This document shows, in pieces, positions 28,300 to 36,764 of a stretch of 64,000 nucleotides of DNA (positions within the stretch are counted from its first letter, which is position 1; each line of letters starts with the position of its first letter). Source of the stretch: Pantoea rodasii (GTDB lineage Bacteria; Pseudomonadota; Gammaproteobacteria; Enterobacterales; Enterobacteriaceae); assembly GCF_002095465.1 (NCBI RefSeq), contig NZ_MLFP01000016.1, positions 50,629-114,628 on the forward strand, read 5' to 3'. The translations under genes and the position numbers were made by a program. The notes below the pieces were generated by a model that worked only from the letters and a program-made list of their open reading frames with translations, made no database searches and was not told where the DNA came from.

Positions 28300-28481
28300 G
28301 TGAACCCCTACATAAACAGATCAACGCTCGTTATCGCGACATGTGCGGCCACATCTTTGGTGGCCGACGCGGCAAGTTGCCGCCACGTTTATTGAAGAAC
28401 AGACTCTTTGACCACAGGAAGGTCAGGATGTCGCGCAACGAGGTAAAAAATCGGGAAAAAAATCAATGGGGTTTATTATGC

Positions 28482-28518
28482 AAATGCCCGCTGTCAGGGC
28501 AAGCGACAGCGGGCATTT
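28482..28518 (-). terminator. dctA transcript end hairpin
   Basis: Perfect 14-bp inverted repeat AAATGCCCGCTGTC/GACAGCGGGCATTT starting about 27 bp after the dctA stop on the minus strand, followed by TTTGCATAAT rather than a pure U run. A strong hairpin, most likely the dctA terminator. Confidence 0.75.
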
Positions 28519-28544
28519 CTTGGGAATTTAACGCAAATAGACGA

Positions 28545-29825
28545 TCAGACGCTGGTTTGTGAGGCGTTATTGACCTTTTTCGCTGAAGAAAGTGTCGCTT
28601 TCATCTGCTTTTCATCCAGTTGGCCCACCCACTTCGCCACCACCACCGTCGCCACGCCGTTACCGACCAGGTTGGTCAATGCACGCGCTTCGGACATAAA
28701 GCGGTCGATACCCAGAATCAGCGCCAGACCCGCTACCGGCAAATGCCCCACCGCTGACAACGTCGCCGCCAGCACGATAAAGCCACTGCCGGTGACACCC
28801 GCTGCCCCTTTTGAAGAGAGCAACAACACCACGAGCAGTGTGATCTGATGGAAGATATCCATATGCGCATTGGTGGCCTGCGCAATAAACACCGCCGCCA
28901 TCGTCAGATAAATCGAAGTGCCATCCAGGTTGAACGAGTAGCCGGTTGGAATCACCAAACCCACCACCGATTTCTTACAACCCAGCTTCTCCATCTTATC
29001 CAGCATGCGTGGCAGTGCCGATTCAGATGAAGAAGTCCCCAGCACAATCAGCAGCTCTTCTTTGATGTAGGCGACGAATTTGAAGATGCTGAAGCCTGCC
29101 CAACGTGCAATCAAGCCCAGCACCACCACCACAAACAGCACACAGGTGATGTAGAAACAGATAATCAGCTGACCCAGTTGCACCAGTGAACCGACACCGT
29201 ATTTACCGATGGTGAAGGCCATGGCACCGAAAGCACCGATTGGCGCCAGACGCATAATCATGTTGATCACGCCGAAGATCACTTTCGAGAAGCTCTCAAT
29301 GACGTTAAACATCACCGTACCGGCGTTGCCTAAACGATGCAGTGCAAAGCCAAACAGGATGGCGAACAGCAGCACCTGTAAGATGTTGCCACTGGCAAAC
29401 GCCCCGATCACGCTACTTGGAATAATATCGAGCAAGAAGGCGATAACGCCCTGGTCCTGCGCCTGCTGGGCGTAAACCGCCACGGCTTTGGCATCCAGCG
29501 TGGCAGGATCAATGTTCATGCCCGCACCCGGCTGCACCACGTTGACCACCACCAGACCGATAATCAGTGCGATGGTACTGACAATCTCAAAATAGAGCAG
29601 CGCAACAGCGCCGGTCCGTCCAACGGCTTTCATGCTCTCCATGCCGGCAATACCGGTCACCACCGTACAGAAAATAACGGGAGCGATGATCATCTTGATC
29701 AGCTTAACGAAACCATCGCCAAGCGGCTTCATTTGCGCGCCTAACTCAGGGTAGAAGTGGCCCATCAGGACGCCGATGCCGATGGCAACCAGCACCTGAA
29801 AGTAGAGGCTTTTGAACAGTTTCAT
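28545..29825 (-). CDS. dctA: DctA, aerobic C4-dicarboxylate transporter
   Basis: 426 residues from the ATG at 29825 ([19 protein letters not shown]); an ATG at 29885 in the same frame would add 20 residues not seen in the family. A DAACS-family symporter that imports succinate, fumarate, malate and aspartate with protons or sodium. Conserved stretches include [18 protein letters not shown], the re-entrant loop [47 protein letters not shown] and [19 protein letters not shown]. In E. coli it is activated by DcuSR and CRP; a partial CRP-like motif lies upstream here. Confidence 0.96.
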   Translation of the reverse strand: MKLFKSLYFQVLVAIGIGVLMGHFYPELGAQMKPLGDGFVKLIKMIIAPVIFCTVVTGIAGMESMKAVGRTGAVALLYFEIVSTIALIIGLVVVNVVQPGAGMNIDPATLDAKAVAVYAQQAQDQGVIAFLLDIIPSSVIGAFASGNILQVLLFAILFGFALHRLGNAGTVMFNVIESFSKVIFGVINMIMRLAPIGAFGAMAFTIGKYGVGSLVQLGQLIICFYITCVLFVVVVLGLIARWAGFSIFKFVAYIKEELLIVLGTSSSESALPRMLDKMEKLGCKKSVVGLVIPTGYSFNLDGTSIYLTMAAVFIAQATNAHMDIFHQITLLVVLLLSSKGAAGVTGSGFIVLAATLSAVGHLPVAGLALILGIDRFMSEARALTNLVGNGVATVVVAKWVGQLDEKQMKATLSSAKKVNNASQTSV

Positions 29826-30028
29826 AACAGGTGTCCAGGTATAGACGGAATTCACCGCCATTATTATGGAGAACGCATGCGGCAAGCCGCCTGGAAGCGT
29901 AAAACCTTACCGATTGCGCGAAAATAACACTCCGTTAACAGGATTAATATACCCTTACATTCCTTACAAAAGTTACAAAACTCTAACTATGAACTGAAAC
30001 GCTTCAGCAAAGCACTTCAATTCAATTT

Positions 30029-30044
30029 CGTGAGTAAAATCAAT
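30029..30044 (-). promoter_or_regulatory. Weak CRP-like site upstream of dctA
   Basis: Minus strand ATTGATTTTACTCACG fits 7 of the 10 conserved bases of TGTGA-N6-TCACA, about 200 bp upstream of dctA. E. coli dctA is CRP-dependent, which is the main reason to note it. Confidence 0.3.
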
Positions 30045-30055
30045 AAACAAGGTGA

Positions 30056-32071
30056 TTATTCAGGATGTGACGAGCTGTCAAGCCAGCGTTGATTGAAGGT
30101 GTGCAGAGGCAGCGCTTCAGAATATAAGTACCCTTGTCCTATGGTAATTCCGCGCGCCAGCAGCCAGTCGCGCTGCTCATCCGTCTCCACGCCTTCCGCG
30201 ATAACATCGAGATCGATGATGTCGGCAATCGCCGCCACGATGCGCACCATGGTGTCGTCATCGGGCAGCGCGGCGACAAAGCTGCGATCCATTTTCAGCT
30301 TGTTCACCGGCAGCGCTTTGAACTGGTGCAGATAGTTGAGGTTGGAGTAACCCATGCCAAAATCGTCGAGGGCCACTGCCACGCCGGTTTGCTGCAGCGA
30401 GCGCAGCAGCTGAATGGCTTGCTCTGCGTCACCTATCTGCGCCGTCTCGGTAATCTCCAGCACGAAGTTGCCGGGCGCAATGCGATGGCGCTCCAGCAGA
30501 CCCTGCAAATGGCTCACCATGCTGGCATCGCGCAATTGCACCGCCGAGATATTGACGCTCAGCGGGATATTGATCCCCTGCTTCTGCCAGAAGGCGAGAA
30601 TACGGCAGGACTCCTCGAACACCCAACGTCCAATCGCCGAGATCACGCCAATCTCTTCGGCGCTGGCAATAAACTCTTCTGACAACCCATAGCTGCCATC
30701 TGGCATGCGCATGCGCAATAGCGCTTCCGCGCCCGCTAACTCGCCGGTGGCCATGTTAATTTGCGGCTGCAGGTAAAGCGCGAACTGGCCATCCTGTAGC
30801 CCCTGCAAGATATCGTGTTCCTGCGTCAGACGTTTTTGCGCCCGCTCGGTCAGAGCCGGATCAAAAAACAGAATCTGGTTTTTACCCTGATGGCGCGCCG
30901 ACATCATCGCTGAAGTGGCCCGGTCGAGTTGCTCACTGGCACCGATGGCACTGTCATCATGCAGTGCCAGCCCGATACTGGCGTTAGGCCGCAGCTGTAA
31001 TTGATGCAGGTTGACTGGCTGATTGATACGAATCATCAGGTTACGCGCCAGCCGCATCGCGCGGAACGGGTTATGTGCGCGCTTCATCAACAGCGCGAAA
31101 TCACTTGGCCCGGTTTGCGCCAGCAAGGTGTGATCGTCAACGGTGCTACGAATCTTCTCCACCAGCGTCAGCATCAGCGTATCGCGCTGCTCATCACTCA
31201 ATACGCCGTTGGCTTCCTGCAACGTTTCAATACGGATCACCATCAATCCCCACGACTGGCGACTATGACGATGGCTGGCGTGCTGATCCAGCAGCGCCAA
31301 AAACAGCGCGCGATTGGGCAGGTCAGTCACGGCAAAGTGGGTGGTCATGCGGCTCATTTCATCATGAATCGACTCAAGCACCTGCTGATTGCGGTTGTAG
31401 CTGCGAATCAGCATACCGATTTCGTCGTCGCGATGGTTATGCGGCAAATCGAGCTTGTGGGTGAGAATGGCCTGCGGCGGCAGCTCCTGCAGATCGCGCG
31501 ATAAATTGCGCAGCGGATGGACGATAAGTCGGTTAATGCACCAGCTGATCGACACCGAGAGGATCAGCGCCAACAGCAAATAGGTGGTGATCATGGTTGA
31601 GAGCGTGCTCAACAGGAACTGATACACGCGCGAGGAATCGGCCTGCAGCACCAGATAGGCTATCGGCTTAGGCAACCCGGAGCGCTCGACAGAATAGAGC
31701 GGCAGCGTAATTTGCACCGGCAGTTCAAACAGCCGCGCAACCAGGCGTGGCACCGGCTTCTCGGGGGCGAAATCTGCGTGCAGCGCCTGGAAGGCGTTGG
31801 GCAGCACCACATCGGCGCGAGACAAAATGCCCGCAGGTTTCAGGGTATTCAGGATGTGTTCAGCCTGAGGAATATCACCCTTCAGCACCGCTTCAGACAA
31901 TGGCTGACGCACGGTATGCGCGATATTTTCCATCTGCTGGGCGTAGTCAATTCTGCGCTGCTGCACAAAGTGGAATAACTGGATGACGATAAAGATGCTG
32001 ATGGTCACCATCGCCACCGCGGATACCGTGGCCATCTGTTTTATCGTTAACGATCGACTGACGCGCAACAA
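30056..32071 (-). CDS. pdeK: PdeK (YhjK), HAMP-GGDEF-EAL membrane protein
   Basis: 671 residues. Two membrane segments (about residues 13-33 and 155-177) flank a periplasmic sensor region. They are followed by HAMP (NRLIVHPLRNLSRDL), a GGDEF domain at about 240-400 and an EAL domain at about 410-665. The GGDEF site reads GPSDF and is unlikely to make c-di-GMP. The EAL domain is intact: GAEALLRM, SVNISAVQLRD, VLEITE, ALDDFGMGYSNLNYL and IAEGVETDEQRDWL, so phosphodiesterase activity is expected. In E. coli it also lies between dctA and bcsG. It could be a second, signal-gated brake on the cellulose synthases. Confidence 0.93.
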   Translation of the reverse strand: MLRVSRSLTIKQMATVSAVAMVTISIFIVIQLFHFVQQRRIDYAQQMENIAHTVRQPLSEAVLKGDIPQAEHILNTLKPAGILSRADVVLPNAFQALHADFAPEKPVPRLVARLFELPVQITLPLYSVERSGLPKPIAYLVLQADSSRVYQFLLSTLSTMITTYLLLALILSVSISWCINRLIVHPLRNLSRDLQELPPQAILTHKLDLPHNHRDDEIGMLIRSYNRNQQVLESIHDEMSRMTTHFAVTDLPNRALFLALLDQHASHRHSRQSWGLMVIRIETLQEANGVLSDEQRDTLMLTLVEKIRSTVDDHTLLAQTGPSDFALLMKRAHNPFRAMRLARNLMIRINQPVNLHQLQLRPNASIGLALHDDSAIGASEQLDRATSAMMSARHQGKNQILFFDPALTERAQKRLTQEHDILQGLQDGQFALYLQPQINMATGELAGAEALLRMRMPDGSYGLSEEFIASAEEIGVISAIGRWVFEESCRILAFWQKQGINIPLSVNISAVQLRDASMVSHLQGLLERHRIAPGNFVLEITETAQIGDAEQAIQLLRSLQQTGVAVALDDFGMGYSNLNYLHQFKALPVNKLKMDRSFVAALPDDDTMVRIVAAIADIIDLDVIAEGVETDEQRDWLLARGITIGQGYLYSEALPLHTFNQRWLDSSSHPE

Positions 32072-32233
32072 AACCTCTCCCGGCAGCTAAACCGTGTCTT
32101 TAGGATGAAATGCGCAGCGAGTATATCGCAGGTCAGTGTTTTTTGCGCCGGGATAAAGTCGAAAAAGGGCCGAGAAGGCGAGATAACCCGGTGATTAGGA
32201 ATAGCACACCCCATCAGGACAATGTGAAGGGCG

Positions 32234-32260
32234 AAACGGCCGGCATTAAGCCGACCGTTT
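32234..32260 (-). terminator. Hairpin after bcsG
   Basis: AAACGGCCGGC and GCCGACCGTTT pair with one mismatch across a 5-nt loop, starting 10 bp past the bcsG stop. Only short U runs follow on either strand. Probably the end of the bcsEFG transcript. Confidence 0.5.
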
Positions 32261-32270
32261 TCATGCATAG

Positions 32271-33911
32271 CTACTGCGGATAAGGCACCCAATCGCCGCC
32301 ATTGAGGCGAATCCATGGTTTGCCCTGATACATCATTACCACCGCGTTATCGTTTTCCGACACCACCGGGGTTTGCGGCAGGCTGTCGGTCAGCACCGAC
32401 ATATTGACGTTAGGCGCGTTGAACACCTGGCCATCCACCACGCGAGAAACGATCTCGGAAATCGCCAGCAGGCTGGTTGGCGTATCGACGGTCAGCGGCT
32501 GTCCCTGATGTGGGGCTTTCATGCCGACAAACTTAATGCCGACCGGCACGTGGGTAATGCTCGGGCTGGGAATATCTCGCAGACCGGACATCTGCATTTT
32601 ATCACCCTGCAGCGCCGCCCCGTGCTCTGGCACCACCAGCACCATCACGCGGCGTCCCGATTTCTCCAGATTGGTCAGGAAGGTATCGAGCTGGTCAAAC
32701 AGCACTTTGGCGCGCGGCTGCCAGTCAGCCGTGCGCGTGCTGCCCAGTTCACGCGTACCATCGTGCAGCGGGATCAGGTTATAGAACGTCGCGCTGCGCG
32801 CATCGCTGCTTTTGCTGCGGTCGTCAAGCCAGCGCTGCATCAGCTGGCCATCATTAAACACCGGCGAGCCGTCGAACGACGTCAGTTCTGGCGCAATGCC
32901 CGCCTGAGACATCAGCGGCGCCTGCAAATTGCCCTCTTCACGCAGTTCCTTGAGATAGTTACCGAATACGCCGGTGTGGTCCATCATCAGTTGCTGCTTA
33001 AAGCCGAGCTTCGCCAGGTTATCAAACAGATAGCAGCGCTGGTCGGTGGCTTTGTACAGATTGGTGTGCGAGGTCTGACCGCAGCTGGCGCGCAGCAGAC
33101 GAATTCCCGCCGGACCACTGTATCCGGTGGCGGAATTGTAGTTATTCAGCAAGATATCGAAGTGCTTCCACAACGGATGATCGCGCAATTGCGCCACATC
33201 CAGATCGGACCATGACAGCGAACAAATATTGATCACTAAGATATCAAACGGCTGCGAATCCGCCGGCAGCGCGTCCGGGAAATGGGTGACACGCTGACGC
33301 TCACTGTCGTAGAAGCGATTGAGCCACGATGTCAGATTCGCGCTGGTGGGTGGCGCAGACTGGTCGAGGCCACCGGGCGCTTTGGTCGCAGTCGGCTTGT
33401 CATTGAGTGACACTTCCGGTGTCGCCGCTTTGGTCGGCAACAGATTCATTGAAGGACCGGCAATGGTCAGCACGTTGAGCCAGATCAGCATCAGCGAGAC
33501 CAGCACGGTGACACGAATCCACTGCGCCACAAACAGGTAGATCACCAGCAGCACAAAGCCGGCCCCAATCATCTCCCAGTTGATAAAGCGTTCCAGCAGA
33601 TCAAGCAGATAAGCAGAGGAGAATCCCGCCAGCTGACTGCCCTGGCTCATGATCGATTCCATCCCCGGCAACCAGGTGTCATGCCAAAACAGCGCGAAAC
33701 CTATTGGCACAGAAACCCAGTGACGCACGCGATGCAGACGGCGTGACGGCAGCGGGAACAGCAGCCAGGCCAAAAACACCAGATTGCTCAGCGCATGGAA
33801 ATTAAGGTAGCCGTACCACAACAGACCAAATTTGATCAGGAAGTAGAAATTCCAGCCGCCGAGGCCGCGCCACCACGAACCGTGCAGCGTCGAAGGTTTG
33901 TTATCACTCAT
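32271..33911 (-). CDS. bcsG: BcsG, cellulose phosphoethanolamine transferase
   Basis: 546 residues (E. coli 559). An inner-membrane protein with about five N-terminal membrane segments and a periplasmic alkaline-phosphatase-like domain that adds phosphoethanolamine to newly made cellulose. The zinc-site cysteine is in INICSLSWSDLD and the nucleophile serine in GIRLLRASCGQTSHTNLY, both as in E. coli BcsG. LVVPEHGAALQGDKMQMSGL holds further metal ligands. The start codon overlaps the bcsF stop (TAATG). Its presence marks set 1 as the E. coli-like, pEtN-cellulose type. Confidence 0.96.
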   Translation of the reverse strand: MSDNKPSTLHGSWWRGLGGWNFYFLIKFGLLWYGYLNFHALSNLVFLAWLLFPLPSRRLHRVRHWVSVPIGFALFWHDTWLPGMESIMSQGSQLAGFSSAYLLDLLERFINWEMIGAGFVLLVIYLFVAQWIRVTVLVSLMLIWLNVLTIAGPSMNLLPTKAATPEVSLNDKPTATKAPGGLDQSAPPTSANLTSWLNRFYDSERQRVTHFPDALPADSQPFDILVINICSLSWSDLDVAQLRDHPLWKHFDILLNNYNSATGYSGPAGIRLLRASCGQTSHTNLYKATDQRCYLFDNLAKLGFKQQLMMDHTGVFGNYLKELREEGNLQAPLMSQAGIAPELTSFDGSPVFNDGQLMQRWLDDRSKSSDARSATFYNLIPLHDGTRELGSTRTADWQPRAKVLFDQLDTFLTNLEKSGRRVMVLVVPEHGAALQGDKMQMSGLRDIPSPSITHVPVGIKFVGMKAPHQGQPLTVDTPTSLLAISEIVSRVVDGQVFNAPNVNMSVLTDSLPQTPVVSENDNAVVMMYQGKPWIRLNGGDWVPYPQ

Positions 33912-34099
33912 TACGGTTTGGTATCCGTTTTATTAGGTTTGCGTTGCCACTGCCCTTCCGACTTCAATGCACGTGCGGGCAGCAAACGCATCAGCCAACT
34001 GGCGCTGCTGCGCGGTAACCCGCGCACGAATAGCGATTTAAGGAACAGCAAAATTAACAGCAGCAGGATTGCCACCTGCACCCAATCCATCAGTGCCAT
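33911..34099 (-). CDS. bcsF: BcsF, small membrane protein
   Basis: 62 residues (E. coli 63). A single strongly hydrophobic segment (about residues 5-22, VQVAILLLLILLFLKSLF) is followed by a basic tail. In E. coli, BcsF binds BcsE and BcsG and ties the cytoplasmic c-di-GMP sensor to the membrane machinery. It overlaps bcsE at TGATG and bcsG at TAATG, so the three are co-translated. Confidence 0.93.
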   Translation of the reverse strand: MALMDWVQVAILLLLILLFLKSLFVRGLPRSSASWLMRLLPARALKSEGQWQRKPNKTDTKP

Positions 34100-35644
34100 C
34101 AGCGGCGATCTCCATCCAGATCGAGAATAATGGGCTGCGGCGTTTGTGCACCACGCGTGTGGGATGCGGCGGCAGGGTTGTCCTGCGGCGCATCCATCGT
34201 CGGCATCGGAGCTTCACGCTGCGCCACGGGCGTCAGTTGGCGAATTTTATGCACTTCCGAAAGAATCTGGTTGTCCTCGAACCACACCACGCGATTGCTA
34301 AATAACTCATCGTGCGGCAGCGAGAAAATCGACTTCAAAGCGATATCCAAATCGTTAAAGCGACAGGACGACAGGAACAGATAGATGCGGTCGTTAATCA
34401 ACGTCACCAGATCGCCAAAACGGCGCGGTTTACACAGCGTCAGAATTTGTTCAGGTTTCAATTGCGGCACCGGGCGCAACGCCACCATCAGCCCTTTATC
34501 ATTTTCGGGTAGCAGCGTATTGCTCATCAACTGCTGCACGGCCGCGCAGAAGTTTTCCAGCGGCAGATAGCCTTTCTGCTGTAACGGCTGCAAGGCTTGC
34601 ATCAACGCCGCGAGGTTGGCCGGCACGTGACGGGTAAACTGCTGCCCCTGAATGCCTTCCAGCGTGGTAAGGAAGCGAGATAACGTGGCCGCAGTAGGCA
34701 CGATGGCATTGACGCCGCAGGCCAGCAGCAGGCGTTCATCGCTATACCTAAGACTGGTACTGATTTCACGCACCACAATCTTCAGGCATTACCGCGCGAA
34801 CGCCGCAACTGTGGACCATCTTTGCTAGCGTATTGATGTCCTGGTTATGAGCCAAATTAAAGATGACGGTGGCGGCATTAGCCTGCTGGGCGCGGGAAAA
34901 CACCCCTTCATTATCGCTAAACAGTTGCCACTGGCTGGATAACGGCGGCGCGCCTTCGAGCACACCTTGCTGGGCGAGAAACTGATTTTCATCATTCAGG
35001 CTCAGCGGAATAGTTTGTTCCACTTCATTAGCCGCGCTGAATTGATTCTCATTGCAGCTAAGTCGAATCGCGCGGTCGGCCAGTAATTTGTCTGCGGCGT
35101 ACCACCAATTAATTCGATATTGCCAGCTATCCTGTTGAAACTCTAAATGAGCGACACCATCAAGTTGGCGAAAATAACGTTGCAGATGATTACGCAAGTG
35201 AATAATTGACGCACCTGAGGTAATCATTAACAGCGTGATTTGTTTTTTGATTAACATCCGCCGCATGCGTTTCACCCAAAGCGTCAACTCATCTTCGGAT
35301 AATTTACTCCACAGCGCGGCATTGCTGTAAAACAGCACTAAGCCACTGCGGCTATTCAGCACGCGTGCAAAATCACTCTCGAGTTGCTGCAAGCTGGCTT
35401 TGCTGGCCGGCAGCGAAAATAACGGGATACGCGCCGGCCCCGACAGCGGATCGGGCGTGAGCAGTGATTGGGGCTTTTCATCTGAACTGACCAGTGTGGC
35501 CGCCTGCTGATGGCTCACCACCTGACGCAGCAGTATTCGCGCATCTTCCTGACGCTGACTGGTGATCCAGTAAAACCCTGGATTTTGCAGGGTAATTAAT
35601 TCCTGCTGAACCTGTTGTAGGCCAAGCGCATAGCGATTTTTCAT
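34099..35644 (-). CDS. bcsE: BcsE, c-di-GMP-binding GIL-domain protein, frameshifted
   Basis: A cytoplasmic protein that binds c-di-GMP and boosts cellulose secretion. The N-terminal part (MKNRYALGLQQVQQELITL, to residue about 280) and the C-terminal GIL domain are in different frames. The GIL c-di-GMP motif is RRFGD in LTLCKPRRFGDLVTL, matching RxGD. Two single-base losses, near 34811 and 34784, separate the halves. Restoring both gives LAKMVHQLRRSRGNALKIVVRE, which follows the E. coli sequence, and a protein of about 515 residues (E. coli 523). Probably sequence errors. It diverges from bcsR. Confidence 0.9.
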
Positions 35645-35838
35645 ATTTGTTTCGCGATCAGAACAATCCAGGCTAGTTTAATATAGACGGCGACGTTTGG
35701 AACTGATGAAATAAATAAAACCTGCTCTATCTCAAATCATATCGATTTTTGCATAGTATCCGCTATTCTCCGGGTTTAGACTTTACAAAAAATAGAACCA
35801 CAATTCATCCGTTGCTGTTTTTTTACTGGCAAAAAGAA
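35645..35838. promoter_or_regulatory. Divergent bcsE / bcsR promoter region
   Basis: 194 bp, AT-rich. On the minus strand TCTATATTAAA (near 35678-35688) resembles the extended -10 preferred by sigmaS (CTAYACTTAA type) for bcsEFG. For bcsR I see only a weak CTATTCT. Expression of E. coli bcsEFG and bcsRQABZC is linked to sigmaS and CsgD, so this is plausible but unproven. Confidence 0.4.
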
Positions 35839-36033
35839 ATGAAAACAGAGAATGCCTTTTCACTGATCGCTTCCACCAGAGAAGATCAGGATGACATTAA
35901 TGCACTGAGCGAAGCCTTTTCCCTGAAGGCATTTCGCTACATTGATATTGCCCGCGAAGAGCGGCTGAATAGCCTGCTGAACCGCTGGCCGCTGCTGCGA
36001 GAATTAACCGCGGCGCAGGAGTCTGAACGCTAA
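35839..36033 (+). CDS. bcsR: BcsR (YhjR), small cellulose synthase regulator
   Basis: 64 residues from the ATG at 35839 (E. coli BcsR 62); an ATG at 35749 would add 30 residues with no family support. The C-terminal half carries the family pattern LSEAFSLKAFRYIDIAREER then LNSLLNRWPLL, close to E. coli LKQAFSLPDIDYADISQREQ and ALKRWPLL. BcsR forms a complex with BcsQ on the cytoplasmic face of the synthase and stabilises it. The stop overlaps the bcsQ start by one base, so translation is coupled. Confidence 0.9.
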   Translation: MKTENAFSLIASTREDQDDINALSEAFSLKAFRYIDIAREERLNSLLNRWPLLRELTAAQESER

Positions 36034-36764
36034 TGCCGGTTATTGCCTTACAAGGTTTGCGTGGCGGTTGTGGCGCAACATCACTCAGTGCAGCACTCGG
36101 CTGGGCGCTCAATGCTTTGCAGCAATCAGTGCTGATTATCGATTTTTCTGCGACAAATCAACTGGCTGCCCACTTCAACTTGCCACTCACTGATACGCAA
36201 GGTTGGGCGCCGGCACTGCTCGATCAGCAACCGTGGCAACAGTGTGCACAGCGGTATCAAGCAGGGCTCGATTTCCTGCCGTTCGGCGTGCTCAGCCTTC
36301 AGCAAACGTTGAGTGTGCAGGCAGCCGACGAACATTTCGCCGCGCCCTTGCTGAACGCCTTGCCGGCCCTGAAATCGTACTATGATTGGGTGATCCTTGA
36401 CCTTCCCGCGGATCTGCTGCCGTGGCTGCGATCTTTTGCTCTGGCCGCCGATCGCCTGCTGCAGGTGCTGTCGCTGGATGCCAACTGTCAGCTGCGTTTA
36501 CACCATCCGCGCTTTTTGCCCCACACGCTGTTTTTGATCAACCAGTTCAATGCCAACAGCCAGCTGCAGCAGGATCTGCATCAGCTATGGCTGCGCACGC
36601 TGAAAAATCTGATTCCGCAGGTGGTTCATCGTGATGAGGCACTGGCGGAAGCGTTAATGATGAAGCAACCGGTCGGCGAGTATCGCCCTCATGCGCTGGC
36701 CAGTGAAGAGATCAACACGCTGGCAAACTGGCTGTTGTTGCATGTGGCAGGAGAGACAGCGTGA
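36033..36764 (+). CDS. bcsQ: BcsQ of set 1, MinD-like protein
   Basis: 243 residues (E. coli about 250). A SIMIBI/MinD-family protein that with BcsR organises BcsA at the cell pole and supports cellulose export. The nucleotide loop reads LRGGCGATS: both lysines of the KGGVGKT signature are missing, as the first also is in E. coli (RGGVGTT). YDWVILDLPADL is the Walker B region. The C-terminal block VHRDEALAEALMMKQPVGEYRPHALASEEI is characteristic of YhjQ. It overlaps bcsA by four bases (GTGA). Confidence 0.92.
   Translation: MPVIALQGLRGGCGATSLSAALGWALNALQQSVLIIDFSATNQLAAHFNLPLTDTQGWAPALLDQQPWQQCAQRYQAGLDFLPFGVLSLQQTLSVQAADEHFAAPLLNALPALKSYYDWVILDLPADLLPWLRSFALAADRLLQVLSLDANCQLRLHHPRFLPHTLFLINQFNANSQLQQDLHQLWLRTLKNLIPQVVHRDEALAEALMMKQPVGEYRPHALASEEINTLANWLLLHVAGETA

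Noticed and set aside
32373..33215. 280-codon frame antisense to bcsG
   Set aside because: Same reasoning; BcsG has its catalytic residues in the sense frame.
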